Assembly: GCA_020744225.1 (NCBI GenBank)
Contig: JAGMWG010000011.1
Coordinates: 868,001 to 932,000, forward strand
Direction: 5' to 3'
From: Paraphoma chrysanthemicola
Lineage: Eukaryota; Ascomycota; Dothideomycetes; Pleosporales; Phaeosphaeriaceae
Length of the DNA: 64,000 nucleotides
Shown here: positions 1-11,600 of the stretch, in pieces
Layout of the letters: each line of letters opens with the position of its first letter
How positions within the stretch are numbered: position 1 is the first letter of the stretch
Notes under the pieces: model-generated
The model's input: only the letters and a program-made list of their open reading frames with translations
What the model was told of the DNA's origin: nothing
Database searches by the model: none
Made by a program: the position numbers and the translations under genes

Positions 1-1279
1 CTATGCAAACGCCTGGACAGTTGTACCAGATCTGAAGCAACATCGTCCAAGATTTTAATCGTCTCAGCAGGAGACTGCTTTTTGAACCTTGAATTCTTCG
101 ACACTCCTGTGCTAGGACCGTCCGTATCCTCCCCGATTAGGGTCGGGGCCGCGATGACATCCTCTAGCCGTCGAACAAATCGTCTATGCTCCAGCTTCGT
201 TCGTGTCTTTTTGTGAAGAGTCCAATTGCGTCCGTAAACCTCTTCAATGAGCTGCTCGACTTTGCCCTGTTCAACAGATGCCACACCAGCCTGGACCAAG
301 GTATCAATCTTTCCTCGTATCCGATCGTACTCTGCTTCGTCTCCAGCTGCCATAGAGTCTTTCGCGAATATCTCCTCGGCAGTTTCTCCCGTCAACGAAG
401 GCAATGACCCGGGACCAATGACCGAAAGCGCCTTTAGTTTTCCCCTCTTGTTCTCGCTCATATTCTTCTCCTCGAGGTGTCGCGCCTCCGTGGAAGTTGC
501 CGATTGCACCTCCTAGTCGTCACCCGGCACTCCTTTAGGAGATGTCCTTAGTTTTTTCACCTCCTCCTCGTAGTCATCGCGGAACGCTCTCAGCTTGTGC
601 GCATCGATTGTGAGTCTGCTCCAGAGTACCCGGCCGGTCTCAAAGAAGTATCGCCACTTCACTCCTTCTATGTGTGAAGTCATCCTGAAGACTTTACCGG
701 CACCGTCTGCGAATGTCATTACTTCCGACAGTGCTGACGTGAGTTCTATAGTCTTGACTGGGCAGCCGAATATTGGTCCCGTGAAGCATTGTCGGCCAAA
801 CGCGCCTTCCATCAGCTTGGTGATAAGCTCTTTGCCCTGAACATAGTAGATGAGGTCGCGATCATCGGCAAAGAATCGTGAGATGCGGACTACAGCTAGG
901 CGTTGGTCGTTATCTGCCAAGATCGGCATGTTGTCCTCGAAGTGCGTGTTGGTGAATGGAAGCTCTTCAAATTCATCATCGATGGCACCCAATATGATAC
1001 AGTTCGAATCGGTAACACTGGTGTAGTGAGCACTATGCAGCAGGCAGACGGCATATATTGCCCTTACTGGAATGTTTGAATCTCGCAAACCTCGCATGCC
1101 TGTTCGTATGAACGTGCGACCAGCAGCGCCGAATGGTCCTCGAGGAATGCTCGCTCTTCTGACGAGGTTCGAGATGGGGACCGAGTCGTAGATTGGGACG
1201 GAGACTGAGATCGGAAAGGAGACGGAGAAAGAGATCGATTGCGAGCAAGAGCCTGCGATTGAGATGAAGACGTCATCAT
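1..1279 (-). CDS. Unrecognised protein, 3' end cut by window edge
   Basis: I do not recognise the family. The proposed model starts at the ATG at 1279-1277 (a second ATG follows at once). It opens with a Ser/Arg-rich stretch of about 40 residues, then a compact folded-looking region of about 200 residues. A clear 50-nt intron lies at 1018-1067 (donor GTAAGG, acceptor CCAG) and restores the frame with a split codon. The frame then meets a TAG at 515-513. Beyond it the same frame stays open for 170 codons to the window edge, with a charged, helical-looking sequence. A 48-nt candidate intron (513-560) would remove the stop and keep the frame, so I treat both parts as one gene. The alternative is two genes: one ending at 513 and a second starting at the ATG at 461-459. 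The first intron is well supported; the join across 513 is an inference. Confidence 0.55.
513..560 (-). other. Candidate in-frame intron (48 nt) containing the stop codon
   Basis: Read on the minus strand it begins GTGAAA and ends GACTAG. Its length is a multiple of three, both ends fall in phase 0, and the last three bases are the TAG that otherwise ends the upstream frame. The donor is weak compared with the GTAAGG of the neighbouring intron, and the only branch-like sequences are CTAAG/CCTAAA in the middle. If retained, the protein ends 18 codons past the donor. Confidence 0.4.
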
Positions 1280-1472
1280 AGCGCTATGCCGCGGGAACAG
1301 ATGCAAAATTGAATAATACTTCCCTGAAGATATGCAAAACAATGCGGTCCGTGTGGGATAAAGCGGCGTGGGCAGGATTGCAAGGTCGATAGCGTGTTAC
1401 GATCAATACAGAAGGGGCGCAGACGACCCTGCTCACTCCATCAAGCAAGTGCAACTTGAAAGTGTTGACACC

Positions 1473-2013
1473 TCAAAACTCTTTCATTATCATCTCATCG
1501 CCGATTCTCTGCGTGAAAGCTACAGTGCGACTTTTGATTCTCCATATCCCACTCGCACCTGGCACACCCTCCAGATCCCCGTCTTCTGCAGGAAGCAGAA
1601 CAAGTTCGTCCATGTATCGTCCATACGCAGAGAGCATCTTGCCTTCGTGAGGTCCTTGGCCGAAATGCACGCCTATGAAATGCGTTGTTGCATTTGCACC
1701 TTTGCCATTTTGGTGAAAGATGATAGACTGTGTGGTGAGGTTGTGGTGAGTTCGGATTGGTCCAAGGCTTGCACCACATGGTCAGCGTTGGACCTCAGTA
1801 AAATTATCTCCTGTATATATGCACTCACCGATTCTGTATTGCAGTTCCGATCGCCTCAACGCCCTTGAGACTTGAGTTGAAGGGATAGTCTGCAGCCGCC
1901 TCGGGCACGAAGACCTTCTCCAACAGCTGAAACGACTTGAGGTCGAGAGCCTCGCAGTAACGCGAGAGCACGTTCTTGATCGCTAGGTGATCTGCTGTAT
2001 TGATTCCAGACAT
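1473..2013 (-). CDS. SnoaL-like domain protein
   Basis: Small protein of the SnoaL/NTF2-like alpha+beta barrel fold (SnoaL_4 type). The family includes polyketide cyclases, dehydratases and many uncharacterised fungal proteins. Two exons: 2013-1829 and 1767-1473, joined across a 61-nt intron (1768-1828, donor GTGAGT, acceptor GCAAG). The first exon holds the typical opening helix (ADHLAIKNVLSRYCEALD) and the segment where the damaged or catalytic residues usually sit (VFVPEAAADYP). The second holds the beta-rich half with a His-containing strand (THHNLTTQ) and the GRYMDEL strand. It totals about 159 residues, normal for a single-domain member. The start is the ATG at 2013; another in-frame ATG lies at 2049. 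Substrate unknown. It stands alone, without a visible biosynthetic cluster around it. Confidence 0.8.
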
Positions 2014-2971
2014 GACAAATTTTGTTACAAGCTTACAGTCTTGCAGCACATGTTGCTATATACCCTGGTTGAGGTTATCCCGGAACCCCGCATCGCGACC
2101 TCCGGATGCACAGAAGGTGATATGAGCTGACACTGGGTAGCCAACCAGATTCATGTCACTGCATCTTATAGCCAAGGTGTCACCGTTTCCCGGGATCTGT
2201 CTATCCAATTGTGTAGTCGCTGGTATTCTTTGGGCGTGGTTTCTGAAGGTGGCATGACATGAATCGAACAGTGCGAAAGCAAACCGCGCAACGGAAATCG
2301 CAATCCACAGCCTGATCGACCTGAGACGAGATCCCGTGGCATGATGCAACAGGCGTTGGCTACTAGCTTAAACGGTATGCAGTTTGAGCATGTGCTGGAT
2401 CCATACCAACGCCACTGACAGATCGCATGCAGGGCCCAACGCAGCTGCAGATGAGTGAACAGAGAACATTCCTAATCTAGCAAGTATGCGAAAAATGTGG
2501 ATCACAGCCGTGGAGATGATGTTGGCCTGGAATGGGGTCGTGATGGAAATGGATTTGTGCGTGAAATGGTGCTGGCATATCACAACGATGTTGACACGAC
2601 TTTGAGCCTGGCATAATTTTGGAACACAACATCATTCTGCGCTGGCTAGCATTGCCAACACCGAACATCGTATGAACACCAACATTATCCTAATGCATAC
2701 TTCTAGAAATCATCGCCATGCTCGGCAGACTCAAGTTCAGTGTATGAGTACGAACTCATGTTTCATGCCCACCGAGTGTCTGCTTTTGTTGCGCAATACT
2801 GCACCTAAGTGCACTTCACGTCGTTTCGAGAATTCAGTGCTCAGCCGAAGTGTGAACTGTTCGCTCGCTTACTGCAGAATCTAATTTCCCCGCAAGTTAC
2901 CACATGCGGTAACTTGTACGTACCCATCACATGACCCACCCACTCCCTCTTCCTGGCACAATCCCACCTTA

Positions 2972-2977
2972 CCCCAC
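2972..2977 (-). promoter_or_regulatory. Candidate CreA site
   Basis: GTGGGG on the minus strand fits the SYGGRG consensus of the carbon catabolite repressor CreA. It lies 472 nt upstream of the xylanase ATG. The motif is short and common, so it is suggestive only. Confidence 0.3.
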
Positions 2978-3064
2978 TTTAACCCAACTCTCCTGTCCTT
3001 CATCACCATCCCTCGCCTACCCAGCCAAGCTTCCCGCCCTGCCCACAGGACCATTCTCCCGGCA

Positions 3065-3070
3065 GGCTAA
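3065..3070 (+). promoter_or_regulatory. Candidate XlnR/Xlr1 site
   Basis: GGCTAA, the core of the site bound by the xylanase activator XlnR, 380 nt upstream of the GH10 xylanase start. A second, inverted copy lies 95 nt downstream. Confidence 0.4.
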
Positions 3071-3095
3071 TCTCACTCCTCCCGGTGGTCCTTTA

Positions 3096-3101
3096 CCCCG
3101 G
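3096..3101 (-). promoter_or_regulatory. Candidate CreA site
   Basis: CCGGGG on the minus strand fits SYGGRG. It lies between the two GGCTAA motifs, an arrangement that would suit joint induction by xylan and repression by glucose. Confidence 0.3.
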
Positions 3102-3165
3102 ACCCGTGTAGAGCCCCAACCATGCAGCTTAATATCTCCGAGATGGTGCTACGGACGCCCTAAGG

Positions 3166-3171
3166 TTAGCC
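3166..3171 (-). promoter_or_regulatory. Candidate XlnR/Xlr1 site, inverted
   Basis: TTAGCC on the plus strand, which is GGCTAA on the minus strand. It immediately precedes a TATA-like stretch (TTTATATAG) and is 279 nt upstream of the xylanase ATG. Confidence 0.4.
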
Positions 3172-3356
3172 TTTATATAGCATTTGTGTGTCGTCGTCAC
3201 ATGTTGTATGGATGCCAGTATGTTATACGGGGCCAAGTACTCTATCATAGACGCTCAGGTGAGGTCAAGACGGGTATTGTGCTGTGTGTGGAGGGTAGTG
3301 CCTAGGAGGCATGTTTGAATACCGGTTGAGATGGGACGATGAGCCTGGGTGGTTGG

Positions 3357-3363
3357 TATATAG
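3357..3363 (+). promoter_or_regulatory. Candidate TATA box of the xylanase gene
   Basis: TATATAG 87 nt upstream of the ATG at 3450, which would give a leader of roughly 50-60 nt. A second TATA-like stretch lies at 3172-3180. Confidence 0.4.
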
Positions 3364-3449
3364 TTTCACGGTGCGTGTTGTGATGGATGGGATTTTGACA
3401 TATGTTGCTTGTTCTGTGGAAAGGCCCGTAGACGCCGGGACTTGAAGCC

Positions 3450-4577
3450 ATGCATTTCACCTCCTTCACCACCGCTCTAGCACTTGCTAGCAGCGCCCTG
3501 TCCACACCTACATATGGCCTTTCGCCCCGCCAAGCAGCCACTCTCAATGCCGCCATTGTTGCTCGCGGACGCTCGTACATTGGCACATCGCTTACCATTC
3601 GCAGCGACAACACGGAGCAGAATCTGATCAAGGGTGCAGAATTTGGGTCCATCACACCTGAAAATGCAATGAAGTGGGACGCAACGGAACCGAATCGCGG
3701 ACAATTCAGCTGGGGCAATGCGGATTCGATTGCGAATTTCGCCACGCAGAACAAGAAGCAAATGAGGTGCCATACCCTCGTATGGCACTCTCAATTGCCC
3801 GGCTGGGTGAATCAAATTAACAACAACGCAACATTGATGAGCGTGATGGAGAACCATATCAAGCAAGTCATGGGTCGGTACAAGGGCAAATGCACGCATT
3901 GGGACGTGGTAAACGAGGCGTTGAATGAAGACGGGACGAATCGCGACAGTGTCTTCCTGCGCGTTATTGGCGAACAGTACCTCCCTATTGCGTTTCGCAT
4001 GGCTGCGGCGGCGGATCCGGCTGCGAAGCTGTATTACAACGATTACAACCTCGAGTACGGCGAGGCGAAGCACAAGGGTGCGCTGCGCATCGTCAAGCTG
4101 GTGCAGTCGTGGGGAGTTAAGATCGATGGTGTGGGTCTGCAGGGCCATTTGGTTTCTGAGCCGACTGGAACGCAGAGTGTCATTACGCCTAGTGTCGCTG
4201 TGCTCACCAAGACGCTCCAGGACTATGCCGATCTGGGTGTCGATGTCGCGTACACCGAGGTGGATATTCGATCCAAGACGCCGAGCAATACGCAGAAGCT
4301 CAATGACGCTGCTGCGGCTTGGGCTCGTGTTGCGCAGAGTTGCATCAATGTGTCTCGGTGTGTTGGTATCACGATTTGGGTGAGTTTCCTTGCTCTCGCC
4401 ATCAAGACTTTACCTGGCTGACTTCCCTCGTAGGGCATCGCGGATAAGTATTCTTGGGTACCGTCGACATTTAGTGGCGAGGGATCGGCTTTGCTTTGGA
4501 CAGATAATTTCCAGAAAAAGCCGGCGTATACTGCGTTCTTAGATGTCCTGAACGGAAAGAACACTACTCAAGCTTAG
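3450..4577 (+). CDS. Secreted GH10 endo-1,4-beta-xylanase
   Basis: Cuts internal beta-1,4 bonds of xylan; secreted. Exons 3450-4379 and 4434-4577 around a 54-nt intron (GTGAGT...CGTAG); 356 residues plus stop. Residues 1-18 form a typical signal peptide (Ala-rich core, then Thr-Pro). The single domain shows the GH10 hallmarks in order: TPENAMKWD near residue 75, CHTLVWHSQLPGWV near 110, the acid/base in WDVVNEAL (Glu156), GLQGHL near 230, the nucleophile in YTEVDIR (Glu270) and GSALLWTDNF near the C-terminus. There is no carbohydrate-binding module or linker, so it is the minimal single-domain form. The start is the first ATG after the TATA box and begins the signal peptide. The promoter carries two GGCTAA and two SYGGRG motifs, consistent with XlnR induction and CreA repression. 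Confidence 0.97.
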
Positions 4578-6636
4578 ACCAGGAGTGGTGCGTCGACGGA
4601 AGTGGCTGATGCGTTCGTGTACATATTTCGAGGAGCAAGAGAACTCACATTCTCGCGTTCCTGGATACTGCGGGTCCAGACCTATACAGATCGAGCCAAT
4701 GGAGTCTCCTGAGCAATCGTGGTTGGTGAGCCAGACCAGACAACTGTATTCTGTGCCTGTGCCAGTGGTTCGTGCATCATTTCATGACCCAGTATCGAGC
4801 TCTACTCCTCTACTGGACTCTAAACCGATCTTGTACAGCCACATATGATCTTTCATCCATGGAACCCGTTTATCAAGAAATAATCCGCAAGAAGAAGTGT
4901 ATGTATCGATAATAGGCGTTGAGATTGCGTTGGTAACGTATAAGGAGGACGATCGACGTGTGGCTCAAAATCGCTCAAGATAATGGTGCACCGTAGCCAA
5001 TGGACTCGAGAGCGCTTGAAAACGAGACGAAGAGCACTGCGATCCATTAGCTTTCACCCTGCAGTGCCGGAGCTAGACGCTCGCCCTGAGGGGAACCGTA
5101 CAAAGGTCCAACCGGCCATGCTTTCCACCAATCAATTCACCCCACTCCTCCGCCTCTTTCTTTGATCTAACACTCCCTCAAACCCACTCACGTGCAAACA
5201 TTTCCCATTGCAGCAAGTATTCATTCTCCCGTCGATGCCTGTGAGCCATGAGGGTTGATCCATGAAGACGCACAATCCGCCATGGCCTAAACGGGCCCTT
5301 CACGAGCGCCGGCGCCAATCAGGGAACGCCACACGAAGCGGGTGTGCATGCGAGTGGACTCTGCCACGCCTGTGCGGGAGCGGATCGTGGATGTCTAGCA
5401 GCCGTCTTGACCTGTTCCGTAGTTTTTGGCGTCAACTTTGAGCGAGGTGCAGCGTACGCGAGAGAAAGTGGTTGCGCTTGTGGCGTTCAGGTACGGGAAC
5501 CCTGGACATGGAATCGCCGTGGTGAAGGGATCTGACTGGGTGGAAGCCGGAGTTGTCCCTTGGGAATGGGTATAGGGGATGATGATCATGTGCGGTACTT
5601 CGTAATGTGTCAGGTGCTAGATCCCGTCAAACCTTGGAAGAACTACCGGTTCTCGAGTAAGAGACATGGCGGCTTGCTCGTCCGTCCCGGTTTCCAAGGT
5701 CGCATTCGTGGAGCGATTTCAGTCGACGCAAAGAAATGTCAAATCGACGGGATAACGATCTTCAGAAGCCCCGAGATGAAAGGGACTGCCAGACGGGCCG
5801 GAGAACAAACCTTGGAGGGACATGCAGATCCACGTATTGAAGCATCTTCGGCAATTCGATGCAAACCTGGCTCCCGCGCGGAGTATCCGGGCATATTGAA
5901 AAGTTTCTGCTTTATCGCCGCGGTCTTTCGCCAGGGCGGGATTGCAGAACTTATGTTTCATGGCCACGAGGTCGCAAATTTCGAGGCTCACCTTCATCCC
6001 CGCCAAGTACCCCTCCTCCACCCTCGAATGTGACAGCTGCCCCAGGCCGCATAATAGGCCTCATCACACCCCCCTAGCGCCAATTGCGCGCAGCGCACCG
6101 TCCCTCACGCTCCCGTGACCCTCTGCCGCTGCGCCAAAGCTCGCCCTAAGAGATGGTTCGCAGCCCAGTGATCGATGGTTAGATTGCACGAGGCGGTTGC
6201 CGGTATAGGAAGGTTGGCTGTCGATGAAGTCCATGGGGCTATTTGGCTGTCCGTCATGCATGCCGGCGGCAGCTTTGAAGATAGTGTAGGCTTGGTTGTG
6301 TCTTTATGCGTTTGATAGAGAGCGCGGGCTGATGCGACGAATGAGGGCGTGCGATGTGGTGATTCGCTGACTCGTTGGGAGCTGTGGATGGCGGAGTGAA
6401 CGGGGCTTGGCGTTGATGGGCCGAGGTGGATTTCGAGGTTGTCTCAATTGTGACGATTTGAAAGCGTTTGAGAGGTAAGTATTTGAACTTTGCACCTCGA
6501 TATATCCTGAAAACTCTCATCAATCCCCACAGTCACAGTACGCTTCAGAGGTTTCACAATTGTTGGAGACGTCAATAACGATTCAGCAGACCTCCAGACC
6601 AATATCCGCGCAGACCCGCACGAGGAAAGAACCAAA
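4578..6636. other. Gene-free interval of about 2 kb
   Basis: I see no supportable gene. The longest open frames (about 5560-6033 plus, 5719-6021 minus) lack an ATG in the right place or any recognisable sequence. No tRNA, repeat or transposon remnant was recognised. The right end is the promoter and leader of the DUF4499-like gene. Confidence 0.5.
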
Positions 6637-7011
6637 ATGGCTGTCCGACCAAAGAATCTGAACAACACCTATGTGGCGCCAGGACACCCACAGCTCAAAC
6701 CCATCATCATCTGCGGCGTCATTATGGCCCTCGCAGCCCGTAAAGAAGTGATATCTCCTGGTTCGCCGTTGTATGATTACGTCCTCTCGCGTTCTGGCAA
6801 CGCACTCAAGGCCGCTACTTGGATCCAAAACGGTCTCTTCTACTTTCTTTATGGCGCGCACGCGATTGAGACGGCAATGTTTACTAAGAGGCTAAACGAT
6901 CATGGGGTTAGTGTCTTCAGTCTGGCGTGGGTGAAATGGATGGCGACATGCTTTGTTGGAGGAAAATTCTGCTTCGAGCATTTCGATCGACTCGTTGGCA
7001 AGGCCGCGTAG
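6637..7011 (+). CDS. DUF4499/TMEM254-like membrane protein
   Basis: A 124-residue single-exon protein resembling the DUF4499 family (human TMEM254), small multi-pass proteins of unknown function. Hydrophobic segments lie at about residues 22-37 (IIICGVIMALA), 60-80 (the WIQNGLFYFLYGAHAIETAM region) and 95-112. The GAHAIETAMF...LAWVKWMATCFVGG pattern, a histidine followed by Glu in a membrane helix and then a Lys-Trp entry into the last helix, is what suggests the family. ATG context is good (ACCAAAATGG). It converges with BIG1, whose stop is 183 nt away on the other strand. Confidence 0.65.
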   Translation: MAVRPKNLNNTYVAPGHPQLKPIIICGVIMALAARKEVISPGSPLYDYVLSRSGNALKAATWIQNGLFYFLYGAHAIETAMFTKRLNDHGVSVFSLAWVKWMATCFVGGKFCFEHFDRLVGKAA

Positions 7012-7194
7012 GTGGACAAGCATAGATGGAAAAGGTGACAGCCAAGGTTGTTGTTGGTTTCCAAAATGTATTTCCTCGCGCAAGATATCGCTACACTCCA
7101 GACCAAACGCCATTGCCAATGCTCTTACAAGACTAAAGTGTACATATTGTTCATGGATATGCTCTCAGGAGAGTGACGTTCTTTCCATCATGCT

Positions 7195-8125
7195 CTATTG
7201 CTTCTTCTGCGCATTGGGTCCCATCTCTTTGCTGAAGGCGAAATATGACACTTCCAAGCTGGTGAGTGCCTTAATACCGACGACCAAGATGAGAAATAGC
7301 GGAACAATCGCGGTAAAGGCCATGAACAGTCCTGGTGTGAAGTACTGGTATCGTTCGAATAGACCGGCGCTATTGGTCGAGTTGGCTCGTCTCACATGGG
7401 AAGCGAGGTCGCGCTTCAATTCCATTTGGTCGTAGTTCCCATACGTGTTTTCCATCTCATATGGAGGGTGCTCTTCGTCGAGCGCTTTCGAAGCCCGCTC
7501 GTCTAATGGAGTGGTGACATAGATGAGGGTGTAATTCTCCGACTTTGCTTCGGTCGCAATCAACGCTGCCATGTGTTCATCTGCGGGCGTTAGTCGACAT
7601 GCTGGCTCGTGGCATGTGCTACATACCAGCCTTCTGAAGACTGTGCTGTCGCTCTGCCTTGCTGCTAGTGACGGCCGCAAACTTGGCGATGCTTGCTCTG
7701 CCTCCGCAATTCGCGGTCAGATGATCCAGGATCACTAATTGGTCCACTCTTCCGACCACATCTGGCACAGCGAAAGCGGTCTTGACAGCATCGTCCTTGC
7801 CGCTCATGTAGTGGCTTAGTCGCGGCGAGGAGAGGCCATCAATGTAGTCGGCCGCGGCGACGCCCTCTTGTTGGACGATAATGTACGACCGGGTAGGGCA
7901 GCCACTCAGCGCACCAAATATGTCTGTCGTCAGCTGCGATGATTGTGCGACCGATGCGTCCTCGCTGGGCAGGTTCAGCCTGTGAATGTTAGCTTCACTA
8001 TACAGCACCAGCTACTGCGATGCCTACTTTGCTGTGGAGAAGAGGAAGAAGGGTGAGGTGTTGCGGAAGGCGAGCGCCGAGGGCAGCGCTGCCAGTGCTA
8101 GTGCGCCGACCAGTGTCTTGGCCAT
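7195..8125 (-). CDS. BIG1: Big1, ER membrane protein for cell-wall beta-1,6-glucan
   Basis: Big1 is an ER type I membrane protein needed for beta-1,6-glucan in the fungal cell wall and is related to the V-ATPase accessory subunit Ac45. Three exons: 8125-8028, 7979-7627 and 7580-7195, with introns of 48 nt (7980-8027, GTAGGC...CACAG) and 46 nt (7581-7626, GTATGT...CGCAG); phases agree and give 278 residues. Residues 1-20 are a signal peptide, followed at once by the FRNTSPFF motif that opens fungal Big1 proteins. A lumenal domain follows, then a single C-terminal membrane helix (about residues 231-255, FMAFTAIVPLFLILVVGIKAL) and a short charged tail. It is divergent from FAP1 across 514 nt. 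Confidence 0.9.
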
Positions 8126-8639
8126 GATGGTAGAAATGGCTGGTGGTGGTGATGGCCGCGGTGGTGATGTTCACGATACGGGGAGCTCTGGCGTTGCGGC
8201 GATGCCTGTCGCACTAGCCCAGCCCAGTGATTCGCGGAGCCTATGACGCGCTTTGCCGACAGAAATTCCGCAGCACGTCGGACTGTCACTATGAGTCTAT
8301 GTCCATTCTCTGCCACTGCGCCACTGCACCGCAACGCCCGACAGACGCTTCCTGAGGCTGTCACGGGCGGGCGCTTGACTCATCCAGCTGCAGCTACCTG
8401 CGCTAGTCCTTCCTCAGACAACGTTTGTAGCGCAGTATGAACCGTTAATTGCTCGCCACTACCGCACCACCACAACTGCACAACCACAGTTCTTTCATAT
8501 TCACTTTCACTTTCACGTTTAGCAGGCCGAACAATTTCCGGCGCCTGCAATAGCTCTCTTTCATTACTTAAGCAGTATACACCTTTGCGCCACCAACTTT
8601 AGCATCATTGCAGGGACGCCAACGATATCAGCTCCCGCT
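8126..8639. other. Divergent promoter BIG1/FAP1
   Basis: 514 nt between two divergent starts. The FAP1-proximal part (about 8490-8530) has a pyrimidine-rich run with repeated CTTTCA, typical of fungal promoter/leader sequence. No other feature seen. Confidence 0.6.
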
Positions 8640-11600
8640 ATGTCGACGACGACAGCTGCGCCAGCGGTGGCAGCACCCGGCGATGCCTCGCGAGGCTCAA
8701 ACCGAAGACGACGTCCGCGACGAAACCCCAACACACCAGGCGAACAGCATGAGGAGGGTCAGCAACCAGCGCAGTCGCAAAGAGGCGGACGAAGTGGGCG
8801 AGGCCGGGGGCGGGGCGGCCACCAGGACGGCGAGAGGCCCGCGGCACCTCAACAGCAGACACAGCTCGTGCCGGCCACTGTGATGGCTTCAAGAGGTGGC
8901 CAACGAGGCAGAGGCCGAGGCGGTCGCGGAGCTGCTGCCCCGAGGTTTCCACACCGGACAGCTGCCGGAGGGCGCCAATTCGGCGGCCAGCTAACGACCG
9001 AGGACGACGGTGCTTCAGAAGCAAGCTTCCAAGCATCCTCGAGCCTCCAAGCAGACGCCCCCGCCTTTCAGCCAGGTCAACTTGTTCCTCCACGAAGGGC
9101 ACGGCCACCTCGCGAGAAGAAGCCGCAGCTGCCCAAATCGAACGCGCCCGACATCGCAACGAGAACGCACGAGGATATAGACAACGGACACTATGAATGC
9201 GCAATCTGCACAGAGGAGATTAAGAGGCACTCGCGGGGGGTCTGGTCGTGCAGGACGTGTTGGACCGTGTTCCACCTGGGGTGCATCAAAAAGTGGTCCA
9301 CCAACGAGGGATCAGCAGCCGCCACGCAACAAGCCCAGGACGGCGAAATCCCACCTCCTCGACAATGGCGCTGCCCAGGGTGCAATTTGCCCAAGGATGT
9401 CATGCCAAAGAGCTTCCACTGTTGGTGCGAGAAAGAGCTCGAGCCGAAAGCGCTGCCGGGACTGCCTCCGTTCTCCTGCGGTCAGACCTGTGCCCGTCCT
9501 CGAGTCCTGCCGAAGAGCTGCCCACATCCTTGTCCAGTCACCTGCCATGCTGGCCCATGCCCGCCTTGTGGCCTCATGGGTCCCGAGAAGTTCTGCTTTT
9601 GCGGGAAGAAGTCGATGAGACGACGATGTGTGGATACAGACTACGAGCATGGCTGGGGCTGTGGTGAAGTGTGCGGAGAGCTCATGTCTTGCGGACAACA
9701 CCGCTGTTCACGGCCATGTCATGAAGGTCCATGTGGCGCTTGCGAAGTGCGCGTGCCAGCACGCTGCTACTGCGGCCAAATACAGAAAGACATCTTGTGC
9801 CACGACAGAGCTGAAGAGAAGTCCAGCAGCCACGCTCATGTCGCGGCCGATGGCACTTCGACTACTGAGCAATGGATTGGCACATTCGAGTGTCCAAATA
9901 CTTGCAGTAGGCCGTTCGATTGCGGGAACCACATCTGCGAGAAGCCTTGTCACAGCCAGGACGCTGAAGCAGCTCATTGCCCGCGATCTCCTGATGTAGT
10001 GTCCCACTGCCCTTGTGGCAAGACTCTCCTAGGTGAGATGTCAAACGCCACACGCTCGACCTGCGAAGACCCTATTCCGAATTGCGCCAAGCCGTGTCAT
10101 AAGATGCTCGACTGCGGCCACCAGTGTGAACGGCTGTGTCACCAGGGTGATTGCTCATCCTGCTTCAAGCGGATTTCCATATCCTGTCGGTGTGGCCGAA
10201 CCACGTCCAACACAATCTGCCATCAAGGCACTATGGAACCTCCTCAATGTATGCGCATCTGTCGAGTATCGCTCAATTGCGGTCGTCATGAGTGCGGCGA
10301 GCGATGCTGTGCTGGTGAGCGCAAAGCTGCCGAGCGCCAGGCAAGCCGTCGCAAAGCACGACCACTAGATGCTGCGCCACGTCGCCCTGGCGACAACTTT
10401 GAAGCTGAGCATATCTGTACACGCAGTTGCGGCCGTCAGCTCAAATGCGGTAATACGGAACATCGCTGTCAAGAGCTGTGTCACAAAGGCCCCTGCGGCT
10501 CATGTCGCGAAGCCATATTCGACGAACTCAGTTGTCACTGCGGACGTACTGTTCTGCAGCCTCCACTACCATGTGGCACGAAACCCCCACCATGCCGCTT
10601 TGCGTGCGAGCGCCCAAAGGACTGTGGTCATCCTCAGATGGCCCATAATTGCCACGGAGACGAGGAGAGCTGCCCAAAGTGCCCTTTTCTCACCACGAAG
10701 TCTTGTCTGTGCGGCAAGAACGTGCTCAAAAACCAGCCTTGCTGGCTGTCTGACGTTCGTTGCGGAGATATCTGCGGTAAGACACTCCGATGCGGCGCCC
10801 ATCAATGCCAAAAGCAATGTCATCGTCCCGGGGAATGCGAGGAACCCTGTCGGCAGCCATGTGGGAAAGAGCTCAGTGCCTGTGGGCATCCGTGCATGGC
10901 ACCATGTCATTTCCCTTCGATCTGCAAGGAGGAGAAGCCGTGTCAGCACAAGATCTTTGTTACGTGCGAATGTCAAAGGATTAAGCAGGAGACTAAGTGT
11001 GCTGCTTCGAAGTCAAATGACGGCAATTCGAAGAAATCGCTGAAATGCGATGAGGAGTGCGCACGTCTTGAGCGCAATCATAAGCTTGCACTGGCTCTCA
11101 ACGTCGACCCGGATCATCAGAGCGATCATATTCCGTACTCCACGGAAACGCTCAACATGTACCAGCAGAACTCGACTTGGGCTGCTGCACAGGAAAAGCA
11201 ACTTCGATTGTTTGCCGCCGATCCAGAAGCGAAGCGATTCCGTTTCGCACCCATGAAGAGCAACCAGCGAGCGTTCATACACTACCTCGCCGAGGACTTC
11301 GGTTTCGATACTGAGAGCATGGATCCAGAGCCACATCGACATGTTGCCCTCTTCAAGACACCACGATTTGTCATGGCGCCAATGAAGACACTGGCAGAGT
11401 GTGCACGAACTCGGCAAATTCAGCGTCCAGTCCCTACACCTGCGCCTACAACAGTGCTGCGACCGAAGCCGAGCAATACCACCGGTGATCCCTACAACGG
11501 TTTCCTCGTCACCAATACACGATTTGCTTTGATGATAGAGGAGGTGCAGACAGTGGTGAAAAGGGTTCTCGCGAAGACATCTTTCCGCCTTGAGCTAGAA

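Larger units (their letters stand above)
2014..3449. other. Intergenic, SnoaL-like promoter and xylanase promoter
   Basis: No convincing gene. Short frames on both strands lack family resemblance, splice structure or good starts. The right half (from about 2930) is C/T-rich and carries the candidate xylanase control sites listed separately. Confidence 0.6.

Noticed and set aside
1368..1868. Plus-strand frame of 166 codons
   Set aside because: Overlaps both exons and the intron of the SnoaL-like gene on the other strand; the protein is not recognisable.
3477..4148. Minus-strand frame of 223 codons opposite the xylanase
   Set aside because: Antisense shadow of the GH10 gene.
5560..6033. Plus-strand frame of 157 codons
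   Set aside because: Begins at TTG, no family, and a similar-sized frame exists on the opposite strand.
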